Below, one piece after another: positions 42,970 through 51,381 of a stretch of DNA of 64,000 bases. This DNA is from Natranaeroarchaeum aerophilus (GTDB taxonomy: Archaea; Halobacteriota; Halobacteria; Halobacteriales; Natronoarchaeaceae): assembly GCF_023638055.1 (NCBI RefSeq), contig NZ_JAKRVY010000003.1, forward strand, positions 1-64,000, given 5' to 3'. The translations under genes were made by a program, and so were the position numbers. The notes below the pieces were generated by a model. The model saw nothing but the letters and a program-made list of their open reading frames with translations. It was not told where the DNA came from and did no database searches. Position 1 is the first letter of the stretch; every line of letters starts with the position of its first letter.

Positions 42970-43062
42970 ATGACTGTGAGCCGAATCGCCCCGGGGAAGA
43001 GCACGACGATCAAGCGCCCGTACGGACGGTTGGCAGCCAGTCGGCTGGAGGACGACCGCTGA
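42970..43062 (+). CDS. Predicted 30-residue leader ORF of the cytochrome bd operon
   Basis: A TATA-like GTATTAAG at 42937-42944 is followed, about 26 bases later, by ATG 42970. It opens a 30-codon frame (MTVSRIAPGKSTTIKRPYGR, then LAASRLEDDR) whose TGA overlaps the cydA ATG as TGATG. This is the arrangement of a leaderless first gene translationally coupled to cydA. The peptide is short, basic and not membrane-spanning, so it is not a CydX homologue. It may be a small protein or an upstream regulatory ORF. Support is position and overlap only. Confidence 0.45.
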   Translation: MTVSRIAPGKSTTIKRPYGRLAASRLEDDR

Positions 43063-44534
43063 TGCTCGGGACCGCACTCGCCCCGGTGCTGGGGCTACTC
43101 GAGCCGACGTTTCTGAGTCGGTCACAGTTCGCGTGGACGATCACGATTCATATCATTTTCGCGTCGTTATCTGTTGGGCTCGCACCGTTTATCGTCTACT
43201 TTACGTGGAAAGACGTCAGAACGGGGAGCCAGCGGTACGCCCGGCTCCGCGAGTTCTGGGTGACGGTCTTTGCGATCGGCTTCGTGATGGGCACGGCGAC
43301 AGGGATCCCGATGAGTTTCCAGTTCGGCACGAACTTCCCGATCTTCTCGGAGGTGACTGGCGAACTGATCGGCGGTCCGCTTGCCTTCGAAGCGAAGATG
43401 GCCTTCTTCCTCGAAGCAGTCTTCCTCGGTATTCTGCTCTTTGGCCGCGAGCGGGTCAGTGATCGGACCTACGTGCTTTCGTCAGTGCTGGTTGCAGTCG
43501 GCGCGTGGCTGTCGGCGTTCTGGATTATCGTCGTCAACGCGTGGATGCAGACCCCACAGGGCTACGAACTCGTCGACGACGGGAGCGGACTGGAGGTCGC
43601 CACGATGACCGACCCCGTCGCTGCGATGCTGACGCCGCGGCTGCCGTGGATGTACGCACACATGCAGCTCTCTGCGGTAATCGCCGTTGCCCTGCTCATC
43701 GCCGGAGTCGCGGCCTACTTCATCTGGCACAACCGCGACTCGACGGTCTGGCGAACCGCATTGATGATCGCGATCGTCGTTCTGATCGTTACCGCACCGC
43801 TCCAGGCGTTACAGGGCGATGCCTACGCGCGCCACGTCGAGGACACCCAGCCAGCGAAATTTGCCGCGATGGAGGCCCACTACGAGACACAGACGGGGGC
43901 CGATCTGCACATCATCGCGTTCCCGAACAGTCTCGACGGGCTCACTGATCCACGGGCGGAGAACCTCTGGACAATAAGTATCCCAGAGTTGGCCTCGGTG
44001 TTAACGGGTGGTGATGCAGAGACCGAGGTGACCGGCCTCAACGAGTTCGAGGATACACCCCCGGTAGCGGTGGTGTTCTGGTCGTTCCGGGTGATGGTCG
44101 GCCTGGGGGTCTGGTTTATCACCCTCTCGCTGTGGGCGGGCTATCGGGCCTATCGGGGACAGTTGACAGAGAGCAACCGGTTGCTGGCCGCGTTCATGCT
44201 GTCGACGCCGCTCGGGTTTATCGCGATGATCTCGGGGTGGTACACCACCGAAGTAGGCCGGCAACCGTGGATCGTACAGGACGTCCTGACGGTCGACGAT
44301 GGAGTCTCGGAGACGCTCTCGACCTCGGAGGCACTCCTGTCATTTGTCGCCTTTTTCGTCGTGTTCACCGCGCTGTTCCTGATCTTCGTCTACGTGTTCT
44401 GGCGGATTATGGGCCGGGAACGCGAACGGATCGAGAGCGTCAGCGAGACGGACAGTCGCGACGCCGGGACGGCCACCGACGCCGACACGGCGCGACGTGA
44501 CGACGAGGCTGCGCCGGAGGGTACCCACGAATGA
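43062..44534 (+). CDS. cydA: Cytochrome bd-type quinol oxidase subunit I
   Basis: The 490-residue membrane protein carries haems b558, b595 and d and oxidises quinol while reducing oxygen. The N-terminal haem ligand His lies in TITIHIIFASLSVG (H30), another His is in MYAHMQLSAVIAV near residue 200, and the quinol-side loop shows GWYTTEVGRQPWIVQDVLT near 397. The Q-loop is relatively short, as in cyanide-insensitive or short-loop types. Nine helices are predicted. It overlaps cydB by four bases (ATGA). Confidence 0.92.
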   Translation: MLGTALAPVLGLLEPTFLSRSQFAWTITIHIIFASLSVGLAPFIVYFTWKDVRTGSQRYARLREFWVTVFAIGFVMGTATGIPMSFQFGTNFPIFSEVTGELIGGPLAFEAKMAFFLEAVFLGILLFGRERVSDRTYVLSSVLVAVGAWLSAFWIIVVNAWMQTPQGYELVDDGSGLEVATMTDPVAAMLTPRLPWMYAHMQLSAVIAVALLIAGVAAYFIWHNRDSTVWRTALMIAIVVLIVTAPLQALQGDAYARHVEDTQPAKFAAMEAHYETQTGADLHIIAFPNSLDGLTDPRAENLWTISIPELASVLTGGDAETEVTGLNEFEDTPPVAVVFWSFRVMVGLGVWFITLSLWAGYRAYRGQLTESNRLLAAFMLSTPLGFIAMISGWYTTEVGRQPWIVQDVLTVDDGVSETLSTSEALLSFVAFFVVFTALFLIFVYVFWRIMGRERERIESVSETDSRDAGTATDADTARRDDEAAPEGTHE

Positions 44535-45538
44535 CGCCGCTGTTCGTCTCGCTGGACGAGTATCTCATCGGCTCGCTCCCCGAGTTGTGGTTCGCCGTCG
44601 TCATGCTCGCGCTGGGACTGTACGTCTTCCTCGACGGCTTCGACTTCGGGATCGGTATGCTGTATGCCACCTGTGAGACCGAGGCCGAACGCGACACACT
44701 GATGGCTGCCTTCGGCCCGATCTGGAAGGCGAACGAAGTATGGCTGGTCGGGTTTGGCACATTCTTGATCGCCGCGTTCCCACCGGTGTACGCCCGCTTG
44801 CTCAGCGAGCACTATCTGCTGGCGATCGCGATCCTGTTCGCGCTGATTGCGCGGGGTGTCGCGCCGAAGCTTCGTGACGAACGCGAAGACGCCACGTGGC
44901 AGGAGACCTGCGACCGATCGTTCATCCTCGGAAGTCTCGTCTCGCCACTCCTGCTCGGGACACTGGTGGGCAGCTGGGTCTTCGGCACCGGTGCGCTCTC
45001 CTTGCCCGCCGTCCTGACTGGCGTTGTCGTGGTTGCACTGTCGCTGAGCACTGGCGCAGCGCTCCTTGGTCTCAAGACCGACGGCGCGCTCCGGGATCGG
45101 ATGGCACGGTACGGCCAGGGTGCCGTGGTCGGCTATCTGGGCGCAGTTGTACTGTTGCTCACCGTCGCCGTCGCGCTCGACGCCGGGGCGATCCGGTCGG
45201 TCGTTGCGTCGATCAGTGGCATTGCAATCGTCCTTACGACGATCGGGCTGGGCGTCGCTGCGGTCGTCTTTGCCGGTCGTGGCGCTGACCGCGCGTGGTT
45301 TGCCAGTACTGCTGGCCTCGCGCTCGCCCTGCTCGCGGTCGTAATTTCACTGCTGTATCCGACAATCTATCCGGCCGCCGAGATGACAGTCCGGGACGCC
45401 GTCGTCTCGCCAATCCCGCTCAACGTCTCGACGATCATCGGCCTGCCCGTGCTCGTACTCGTGCTTGGATATTTCGCCTATCTGTACTCCGTATTCGCCG
45501 GTCCCGTCGACGAGCATACCTTCGAGGGTGGGTACTGA
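44531..45538 (+). CDS. cydB: Cytochrome bd-type quinol oxidase subunit II
   Basis: The 335-residue protein has about eight membrane helices and is the structural partner of CydA. It has the usual N-terminal pattern LPELWFAVVMLALGLYVFLDGFDFGIGML at about residues 13-41 (the FLDGFDFG signature), a conserved FGPIWKANEVWLVGFG near 67 and a C-terminal ILVLGYFAYLYSVFAGP-like segment. It has no haem of its own. Together these genes make a complete high-affinity terminal oxidase for low oxygen. Confidence 0.92.
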   Translation: MTPLFVSLDEYLIGSLPELWFAVVMLALGLYVFLDGFDFGIGMLYATCETEAERDTLMAAFGPIWKANEVWLVGFGTFLIAAFPPVYARLLSEHYLLAIAILFALIARGVAPKLRDEREDATWQETCDRSFILGSLVSPLLLGTLVGSWVFGTGALSLPAVLTGVVVVALSLSTGAALLGLKTDGALRDRMARYGQGAVVGYLGAVVLLLTVAVALDAGAIRSVVASISGIAIVLTTIGLGVAAVVFAGRGADRAWFASTAGLALALLAVVISLLYPTIYPAAEMTVRDAVVSPIPLNVSTIIGLPVLVLVLGYFAYLYSVFAGPVDEHTFEGGY

Positions 45539-45595
45539 CCGATGTTTCGCACCACAACCCATCAATATTAAGCCAGATGGGGGTATGCTACCGAT

Positions 45596-46513
45596 ATGGC
45601 AACCAACACACGCGCCGGTGGACTGGGGTTTTTTGACCGCCTGAAGACCGGCTGGACGCTTACCAAAGACAGCGTCGGCGTGATCCGCGATCACCCGAAA
45701 CTGATGGTCTTCCCATTGCTGGCGGCGATTTCGAGCATATTCTTCCTCGTGCTCTTTTTCGTCCCGATGGTGCTTGCGGAGTTCATCGGCGGCGGACTGG
45801 AGTACGTCGTCCTGTTCGTGCTGTACTTCGTGACGACCTTCTTTAGCACGTACTTCTCGGCGGCGCTGGTGTACGCCTCAAACGAGGCGTTTCACGGGCG
45901 CGAGCCGGGGCTCCGATCGAGTATGTCGGCGATCAACGGTCGGCTCGGACCGATCGTCGTCTGGTCGCTGATCTCCGCGACGGTCAGTATCATCTTCCGA
46001 ATACTGGAGAATTCCGATAGTCCGGTTGCAGCCATCATGCGTTCGCTGTTCGCGCTCGGCTGGTCGATTATGACCTTCTTCATCGTCCCGGTGATCGTCT
46101 TCGAGGAGGTCTCGACGACGGAGATGTTCAAAAAGAGCGGCGGGACGTTCAGAGACACCTGGGGCGAGACGCTCGGGGCCGGGTTCGGGATCACGGGGAT
46201 CGTCCTGCTGTTTGGCGTTGGCTTCATCGTGGTCGCACTGGCACTGTCTGCGGTCGTGGCGACTGCGCTCCCCGGCGTCGGTATCGTGCTTGCGATCGTC
46301 TTCGTCGCGGTCGCGATCACCTTCAGCTATCTTCTTAGCCAGACGATCTGGGGCATCGCAAAGACGGCACTGTACGTCTACGCACAGGAGGGTGTCAAGC
46401 CCGATCAGTTCGACAACTTCGACTTCGAGACGCTCGGGGGACGGACCGAACAGAAAGCAAACACGGGCAGTCCCGGCGGACCGACCTCGGGAACCTTCGT
46501 CGACGACGACTGA
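45596..46513 (+). CDS. DUF6159-type membrane protein
   Basis: The 305-residue protein starts GGLGFFDRLKTGWTLTKDSVGV, then has about six membrane helices (HPKLMVFPLLAAISSIFFLV and onward), a family-like EEVSTTEMFKKSGGTFRDTWGE loop near residue 172 and a Gly/Ser/Asp C-terminal tail. It fits DUF6159, a family of unknown function found in archaea and bacteria. It has its own TATA-like AATATTAAG at 45565-45573, 23-31 bases before the ATG. It is not in the cyd operon. Confidence 0.75.
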   Translation: MATNTRAGGLGFFDRLKTGWTLTKDSVGVIRDHPKLMVFPLLAAISSIFFLVLFFVPMVLAEFIGGGLEYVVLFVLYFVTTFFSTYFSAALVYASNEAFHGREPGLRSSMSAINGRLGPIVVWSLISATVSIIFRILENSDSPVAAIMRSLFALGWSIMTFFIVPVIVFEEVSTTEMFKKSGGTFRDTWGETLGAGFGITGIVLLFGVGFIVVALALSAVVATALPGVGIVLAIVFVAVAITFSYLLSQTIWGIAKTALYVYAQEGVKPDQFDNFDFETLGGRTEQKANTGSPGGPTSGTFVDDD

Positions 46514-46516
46514 GCG

Positions 46517-46978
46517 CTAGTAGTCGCCGTTCTCACCGGCCAGTGCCTCCTGTCGCAGCTGTTCTCCACGCTCCGAATCGACGACGAGGTCGGGGACTTC
46601 GACGGTATCTCGGTTATCGTCGATTGCCACGTAGATGAAGTAGGAGTCGGCTGTCTGCTCTGTCTCGGCAGTACGCGGGTTCTCCCGATAGGTCTGGACA
46701 CGCACGCGGACGCTCGACGTTCCGGCCGCGTAGACGTAGGATTCGATCAGTGCCGTATCCCCGACCTCGATCGGCCGCTTGAAATCGACCCGATCCATCC
46801 GGGCGGTAACGCAGGTCTCGCCCGCAAAGCGCATCGCGGCCATCCCGCCCACCTCGTCCATCCACTTGACGACGTTGCCGCCGTGGGCGGTTTCGAGGCT
46901 GTTTGCGTGGTTCGGCTGGACCATCTCGCGGTTCTCGATGTACGAATCGAGGAGGTTCGTCGGCATACTCGAACTCAT
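46517..46978 (-). CDS. Acyl-CoA thioesterase, hotdog fold (BFIT/BACH-like)
   Basis: The 153-residue single-hotdog thioesterase hydrolyses acyl-CoA. The catalytic and structural pattern is ANSLETAHGGNVVKWMDEVG near residues 21-40 (H-G-G and Asp in MDEVG), then VDFKRPIEVGDTALIESYVY near 60 and SYFIYVAIDD near 112. ATG 46978 (MSSSMPTNLL) is used; MPTNLL four codons later is possible. It converges with the DUF6159 gene and diverges from TraB. Cytoplasmic, normally a hexamer in this family. Confidence 0.86.
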   Translation of the reverse strand: MSSSMPTNLLDSYIENREMVQPNHANSLETAHGGNVVKWMDEVGGMAAMRFAGETCVTARMDRVDFKRPIEVGDTALIESYVYAAGTSSVRVRVQTYRENPRTAETEQTADSYFIYVAIDDNRDTVEVPDLVVDSERGEQLRQEALAGENGDY

Positions 46979-47076
46979 CGGAGACGTGGCAAGTGTGCTA
47001 CGATCGGCTGTCGATACCGGGGTCGGAACCCATGACACGACAAGCGTAAAAACCGCGCCCGTATATGTCGCCGTAG

Positions 47077-48837
47077 ATGACCGACGCAGCGGAAGCCGAG
47101 GACGTGGACGCCGTCCCCTCGGGGGAGGGGAACGTGACCGTTGTCGGGACGGCCCACGTCTCCGCCGAGAGCGCGGAGCGGGTTGAAGCGCGGATCCGCG
47201 AGGAGCGCCCGGACGTCGTCGCGGTCGAGCTCGACGAGGGACGATATCGCCAGATGCAAGGCGAGACGCCCGACGACATCGAGGCCAAGGACCTGCTTAG
47301 CGGCAACACCGTCTTTCAGTTCCTGGCCTACTGGATGCTCTCCTACGTCCAGACGCGCATGGGCGACCGGTTCGACATCGAACCCGGTGCCGACATGCGG
47401 GCCGGGATCAACACGGCCGAAGAGCTCGGGATGGGCGTTGCGCTCGTCGACCGCGATATTCAGGTAACGATGCAACGCTTCTGGACCAGACTGTCGATAG
47501 GGGAGAAGGCCAAACTCGTCGGCGGACTCGCCCTCGGAATCACCGACCCTCGAACCCTCGGTGTGGTCGGCGGCGGCGTGCTCGGGATGGTCTTCGGCGC
47601 GATCGCCGGGGTCGTTATCGCCCCCGCGCTCGGCTACGGCGACCTGCTCACGCTGGGCGTCACGAGCGCCGGCTTGCTCCAGCTTGTCGGCGCAGTCGGA
47701 TTCGGCACAATCGCCGGACTCCTCATCGGTTTCCTCTTCGTGCCGACGATTCGTCCACCGCCCGGACTCCCGCTTGATGGCTTTACGACACGACTGCTGG
47801 TCGGTGCAGTAGCCGGCATTGCCGGTGCCGTCGCGCTCGTGACGAGCGGGGTCGCTCCGTTTGGCTTCTTCGGCCCGGCGACGTTCGAGGGCTACGGCGT
47901 CACGGCACTGCGGCTCGGCACCGGCGTCGCGGCTGGCGGGGCGATTGGCCTCCTCGTCGGGACGCTGATCGGCCTTGCACTGGACGCCTCGATGGAAGAC
48001 GTCGAAAGCATCGACGAGGAGTTCGATATCGAAGAGCTCACCGACGGCGACGTCGTCTCGGCAATGATGGAGGAGTTCCGCCGCTTTAGCCCTCGGGGCG
48101 CGGAAGCGCTGATCGACGAACGGGACGCCTTCATCGCACACAAGCTCAACGCCCTGCGCGCGAACGGCTACAACGTGGTTGCGGTCGTGGGCGCGGGCCA
48201 TCAGGCCGGGATCGAACGCTACCTCGACGAGCCGTCGACGCTGCCGGATCTGCAATCGATCTCGACGACCGCAAAGAAGCGCCGGTTCTCGATCGGCAAG
48301 GCAGTCGGCTACCTCTTTACGATCGGGTTCGCTGCCTTCTTCGTCCTCCTCCTGCTCGCGGGCGTCGAGGACGGATTCTTGCTGCGGCTGTTCGCCGCGT
48401 GGTTCCTGATCAACGGCGTCTTCGCGTTCGGCCTTGCCCGTCTCGGCGGCGCACACTGGTCGAGCGCGGGCGTCGGCGGCGCGGTCGCCTGGCTAACTAG
48501 CATCAACCCGATGCTCGCGCCCGGCTGGTTCACCGGCTACATGGAACTTCGCAAACGACCGGTCAACGTCAGCGATATCCAGACCCTGAATGAGATCCTC
48601 GACGACACTGAGAGTCCGATCTCCGAGCTGATCGACCGGATGTTCGAGGTGCCACTCTTCCGGCTGATCACGGTGGTCGCGCTGACGAACATCGGCTCGA
48701 TTATCGCTAGCTTCCTCTTCATTACGGTCGTCGTACCCTACATGGCCCCCGAGATCGGCGGCCTCAGCGGCGTCGGCAACGAACTGATCAACGGCGCGCG
48801 CAACGGCGCGGAGATCGTCCGCGGCCTGCTCCCCTGA
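47077..48837 (+). CDS. TraB/GumN-family membrane protein
   Basis: The 586-residue protein has an N-terminal TraB domain (VVGTAHVSAESAERVEARI near residue 21, VVAVELDEGRY near 50, and HKLNALRANGYNVVAVVGAGH near 355) interrupted by about six helices and followed by more helices to the C-terminus. The G-T-A-H motif and Glu pair are typical of the TraB/TIKI-like metalloprotease-related superfamily. Proteolytic activity has been shown for some animal members (TIKI), not for archaeal ones. It precedes a site-2-protease-like gene after two bases, so the two form an operon. Confidence 0.83.
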   Translation: MTDAAEAEDVDAVPSGEGNVTVVGTAHVSAESAERVEARIREERPDVVAVELDEGRYRQMQGETPDDIEAKDLLSGNTVFQFLAYWMLSYVQTRMGDRFDIEPGADMRAGINTAEELGMGVALVDRDIQVTMQRFWTRLSIGEKAKLVGGLALGITDPRTLGVVGGGVLGMVFGAIAGVVIAPALGYGDLLTLGVTSAGLLQLVGAVGFGTIAGLLIGFLFVPTIRPPPGLPLDGFTTRLLVGAVAGIAGAVALVTSGVAPFGFFGPATFEGYGVTALRLGTGVAAGGAIGLLVGTLIGLALDASMEDVESIDEEFDIEELTDGDVVSAMMEEFRRFSPRGAEALIDERDAFIAHKLNALRANGYNVVAVVGAGHQAGIERYLDEPSTLPDLQSISTTAKKRRFSIGKAVGYLFTIGFAAFFVLLLLAGVEDGFLLRLFAAWFLINGVFAFGLARLGGAHWSSAGVGGAVAWLTSINPMLAPGWFTGYMELRKRPVNVSDIQTLNEILDDTESPISELIDRMFEVPLFRLITVVALTNIGSIIASFLFITVVVPYMAPEIGGLSGVGNELINGARNGAEIVRGLLP

Positions 48838-48839
48838 TC

Positions 48840-49472
48840 ATGGCCGGCGTTCCAACCCGAACACGGCGACGCGAGTTGACGTTCAGTACCGACGAGAAAC
48901 GCGATCTGGCAATCGCGTGGGTCGCGCTGGGCGTCGCCTTCGCGATCTTTATTTTCCTGCACATGGCGGGCGGCGCGGCGAGCGTCAGCGGGATCTTCGT
49001 CCTCTCGATGGTCACCGTCGGCGTCGGCTTCATCCTGCACGAACTCGCCCACAAGGTCGCCGCGGTCCGGTTTGGCCAGGCTGCCGAGTTCCGCGCCGAC
49101 TACGGAATGTTGTTTCTCGCGATCATGAGCGCGATCATCGGCTTCATTTTCGCCGCGCCGGGCGCGGTACATCACCGCGGCCGGATCACGCTCGCCGAGA
49201 ACGGCCTGATCGCGCTCGCCGGACCGGCGGTGAACCTCGGGCTCGCCGCCGTCTTCTTCCCCCTGGTGTTCGCCCCGGTCGCCTTTGTCGAGCAGGTGGG
49301 CCGCTTTGGCGTCTTCATCAACGTCTTCTTGGCGACGTTCAACATGATCCCCTTCGGCCCGCTGGATGGGAAGACGGTCTACAACTGGAGCAAGGCCGTC
49401 TTCCTCGGCGTGTTCGCACCGTGTCTCCTCTTGACCTACCTCGTCTTTACCCGGATCGGGTTCGGCCTCTGA
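48840..49472 (+). CDS. Site-2-type membrane metalloprotease (M50 family)
   Basis: The 210-residue integral-membrane protease has the zinc motif HELAH at residues 67-71 in a helix and the second motif NMIPFGPLDG at 168-177 with Asp176. Both are required for intramembrane cleavage in site-2 proteases. No PDZ domain is present, so it is a minimal member. It follows the TraB gene by two bases, and its TGA overlaps the next small gene (TGATG). It may process a membrane protein or regulator; the substrate is unknown. Confidence 0.88.
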   Translation: MAGVPTRTRRRELTFSTDEKRDLAIAWVALGVAFAIFIFLHMAGGAASVSGIFVLSMVTVGVGFILHELAHKVAAVRFGQAAEFRADYGMLFLAIMSAIIGFIFAAPGAVHHRGRITLAENGLIALAGPAVNLGLAAVFFPLVFAPVAFVEQVGRFGVFINVFLATFNMIPFGPLDGKTVYNWSKAVFLGVFAPCLLLTYLVFTRIGFGL

Positions 49473-49645
49473 TGGAGTCCCATCAGCTACCGATCGCGAC
49501 CGGCGTCATGCTCGTCTCCGCGGCGGCGGGGGCGGCGGTCTCGGGCTACCCCCAGTGGGGGATCCTGCTGATCGGCGCCGTCGCTGGCCTGCTCTCGATC
49601 GCACTCGGGATCGTCATGGCTCCCAAGCCGCCCATGGGCGAGTGA
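49472..49645 (+). CDS. Small two-helix membrane protein
   Basis: A 57-codon ORF starts at an ATG overlapping the protease stop (TGATG). It encodes MESHQLPIATGVMLVSAAAG, then AAVSGYPQWG and ILLIGAVAGLLSIALGIVMA, i.e. two hydrophobic segments and a short polar tail. Coupling and membrane character suggest it accompanies the protease/TraB pair. No family is known to me. It is too short to judge by codon use alone. Confidence 0.6.
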   Translation: MESHQLPIATGVMLVSAAAGAAVSGYPQWGILLIGAVAGLLSIALGIVMAPKPPMGE

Positions 49646-49669
49646 GCCTACGCTCGACGTCTGTCCGGG

Positions 49670-50101
49670 CTATTTGACGATGGTCACTGGGACTGTAGTC
49701 TTGTCAACGACCGTCTTCGCGACGCTCCCGACGACGTAGTCCGGTTTGTCAGACAGGCCGCGATGACCGACGTAGATAGCTTCGATTCCGTTCTCGTCGG
49801 CGTACGTCGTGATCGACTCGGCGGGACGGCCGGTCAGCAGCTCGGTCGTGATCTGGACTGCGGCGTCCGCCTCGGTGACGGCCCGTGCCGCAACCGTTTC
49901 CGCCTGCTCAAGTATCCGTTCGCCCTGTTCGAGCGCGGCGTCCTCGCCGGGCAACACGACCTGTCCGTCGACCAGTTCGGTCTCCGGCGTCAGGACGTGG
50001 ACGATTTCGAGGTCAGCGTCGACCAGTCCGGCCTGCCTGGCCGCGTGTTCGATCGCCGTGTCGCTGACTGCGGAGCCGTCGGTTGCAACTAGATAGTCCA
50101 T
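49670..50101 (-). CDS. Universal stress protein, UspA family
   Basis: The 143-residue single-domain UspA protein has the nucleotide-site pattern near its C-terminus: GHRGLSDKPDYVVGSVAKT (G-x-x-G followed by G-S/T), and starts MDYLVATDGSAVSDTAIEHA. Such proteins bind ATP or related nucleotides in the cytoplasm and accumulate under stress. It is monocistronic, converging with the small membrane gene. Haloarchaea carry many copies, so a specific role cannot be assigned. Confidence 0.88.
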   Translation of the reverse strand: MDYLVATDGSAVSDTAIEHAARQAGLVDADLEIVHVLTPETELVDGQVVLPGEDAALEQGERILEQAETVAARAVTEADAAVQITTELLTGRPAESITTYADENGIEAIYVGHRGLSDKPDYVVGSVAKTVVDKTTVPVTIVK

Positions 50102-50201
50102 AGTTGTCCCTACTTACCAGGTCGTTGTAATAGTTTCACGATTTCTCACCCCCCGAGAACCACCGATACCGACGAATAGGTACACCCAGTCGGTCGATCG
50201 C

Positions 50202-50552
50202 TCAGTCGGCCATCCCGGTCGGCTCGATCAGTTCGAGAACCCGTCGATCCAGTCCATTCCCCGCGACATCGACGGTCTTGCCGTCCTCGTCGTACCGGAT
50301 CAGTCCCGACTCCTCCAGTTTCGGGAGATGGTTGTGATGGAGCGCGATTCGGACGCGCTCTGCCTCGGTCATGGTCGCCCCGCCGACGTGTAGCTCTCCC
50401 GCAACACGCTCGGCGAGATGCTCCAGTTCGATGGGTCGGTCCTCTGTCGCTGCGATAGCACGGAGGGCTACCTGTCGGGGTTCGCTGGCAACTGCGCCGA
50501 ACAGTTCCTCCGGCGGTGCTGTTGCACTGTCGCTGGGGGTGTTCGTGGTCAT
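50202..50552 (-). CDS. Winged-helix regulator-like protein (DUF7344-type)
   Basis: The 116-residue protein matches the haloarchaeal DUF7344 pattern: an ArsR-like winged helix with EPRQVALRAIAATEDRPIEL, a cross-helix ERVRIALHHNHLPKLEESGL (recognition helix) and a wing LIRYDEDGKTVDV. It probably binds DNA. The upstream gap holds a 38-bp tandem repeat. Its targets are unknown; these small regulators usually sit near genes they do not necessarily control. Confidence 0.76.
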   Translation of the reverse strand: MTTNTPSDSATAPPEELFGAVASEPRQVALRAIAATEDRPIELEHLAERVAGELHVGGATMTEAERVRIALHHNHLPKLEESGLIRYDEDGKTVDVAGNGLDRRVLELIEPTGMAD

Positions 50553-50639
50553 GTGTGGGTCACCTGTCTCGTTTGCATTCGACCGGAACTCTCAGTCACG
50601 TTCGATAGCATGCCATCGAACCATCTCCCAGTTCCCCAT

Positions 50640-50715
50640 GATACACAATGGTTTCCTGCGCGCTCGAAGATTTGCAGGATACACAATGATTTCCTGCGCG
50701 CTCGAAGATTTGCAA
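50640..50715. repeat. Two 38-bp tandem units between regulator genes
   Basis: Units 50640-50677 and 50678-50715 differ at only two positions (GGTTTCC versus GATTTCC, and the last base). Each contains CCTGCGCGCTCGAAGATTTG. They lie in the gap between the HTH-10 gene stop (50728) and the start of the DUF7344-type gene (50552), both on the minus strand. The array could be a duplicated regulatory or transcript-end element. Two units without spacers rule out CRISPR. Confidence 0.85.
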
Positions 50716-50727
50716 GAAAAACTGATA

Positions 50728-51381
50728 TTATCCTGGTTCGTCGGGTACGAGCGTGTGGGTGGCCAGGGTGACGATCGCCCGGCGGAGCCGTTCGGTCACG
50801 GCCTGATCGGAGATACCGAGTTTCGCGGCGAGTTCGTTCGTGGTACAGCCACGGGGGATCTCGTAGTAGCCCAGCTCGATTGCGAGTTCCATCGCCTCCC
50901 GCTGTGGCTCAGTCAGCCCGTACCACGGCCCGGCATCCGGCTCCGTCGGATTGTAGATGCGCGTCATTTCCAGTGAGATCCCCGCCCGCTCACAATGGTC
51001 CGTAAAGCCAGTGAGCAACTCGTGTTCGGGAAATCGGAGCTCGAACTTCCAGGTCTCGGCCGTGCCGACGGCACTCAGGAGCTGGCCATCGTACTGGCCG
51101 ATTCCGGCAAACAGGTGGTCCTGGTTCGCGTCCCAGTCGAGTGTAAACAGCGTCCGCCCCTCGAAGACGTCCACTTCGGTCGCGTCGTTGACGGTCGGAT
51201 GTTCTTCGATCCGTTCGACAAACGACTCCCGAGTGATATCGTGGACCCAGAACAGGGGAACGGTCGCGTCGCCGGTCGGAACGAGACTTTCGAGTTCGAT
51301 AGAAGCGTTGCCGGCGACAGTGAGAATACGCCCGAGTTCGAACTCACCCGCCGGTACTCGAAACTCCGCAATTACGCTCAT
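50728..51381 (-). CDS. Bacterio-opsin-activator-type HTH-10 regulator A
   Basis: The 217-residue protein has the haloarchaeal Bat-like layout: an N-terminal ~140-residue beta-rich sensor region (VIAEFRVPAGEFELG) and a C-terminal HTH-10 domain. Recognition signatures are GLTEPQREAMELAIELGYYE near residue 153 and TTNELAAKLGISDQAVTERL near 180, ending in an RRAIVTLA helix. It is a cytoplasmic DNA-binding protein. It is divergent from a paralogue at 51559, with operators in between, so they may regulate each other. The signal sensed is unknown. Confidence 0.85.
   Translation of the reverse strand: MSVIAEFRVPAGEFELGRILTVAGNASIELESLVPTGDATVPLFWVHDITRESFVERIEEHPTVNDATEVDVFEGRTLFTLDWDANQDHLFAGIGQYDGQLLSAVGTAETWKFELRFPEHELLTGFTDHCERAGISLEMTRIYNPTEPDAGPWYGLTEPQREAMELAIELGYYEIPRGCTTNELAAKLGISDQAVTERLRRAIVTLATHTLVPDEPG

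Noticed and set aside
46975..48456. Long minus-strand open frame (493 codons) opposite TraB
   Set aside because: It mirrors TraB codons in GC-rich DNA and has Arg/Asp/Glu shadow composition without domain signatures, whereas the plus strand encodes a complete TraB protein.
50640..50715. Possible CRISPR array
   Set aside because: Only two directly abutting units and no spacers, so it is a simple tandem repeat; no cas gene is in the window.
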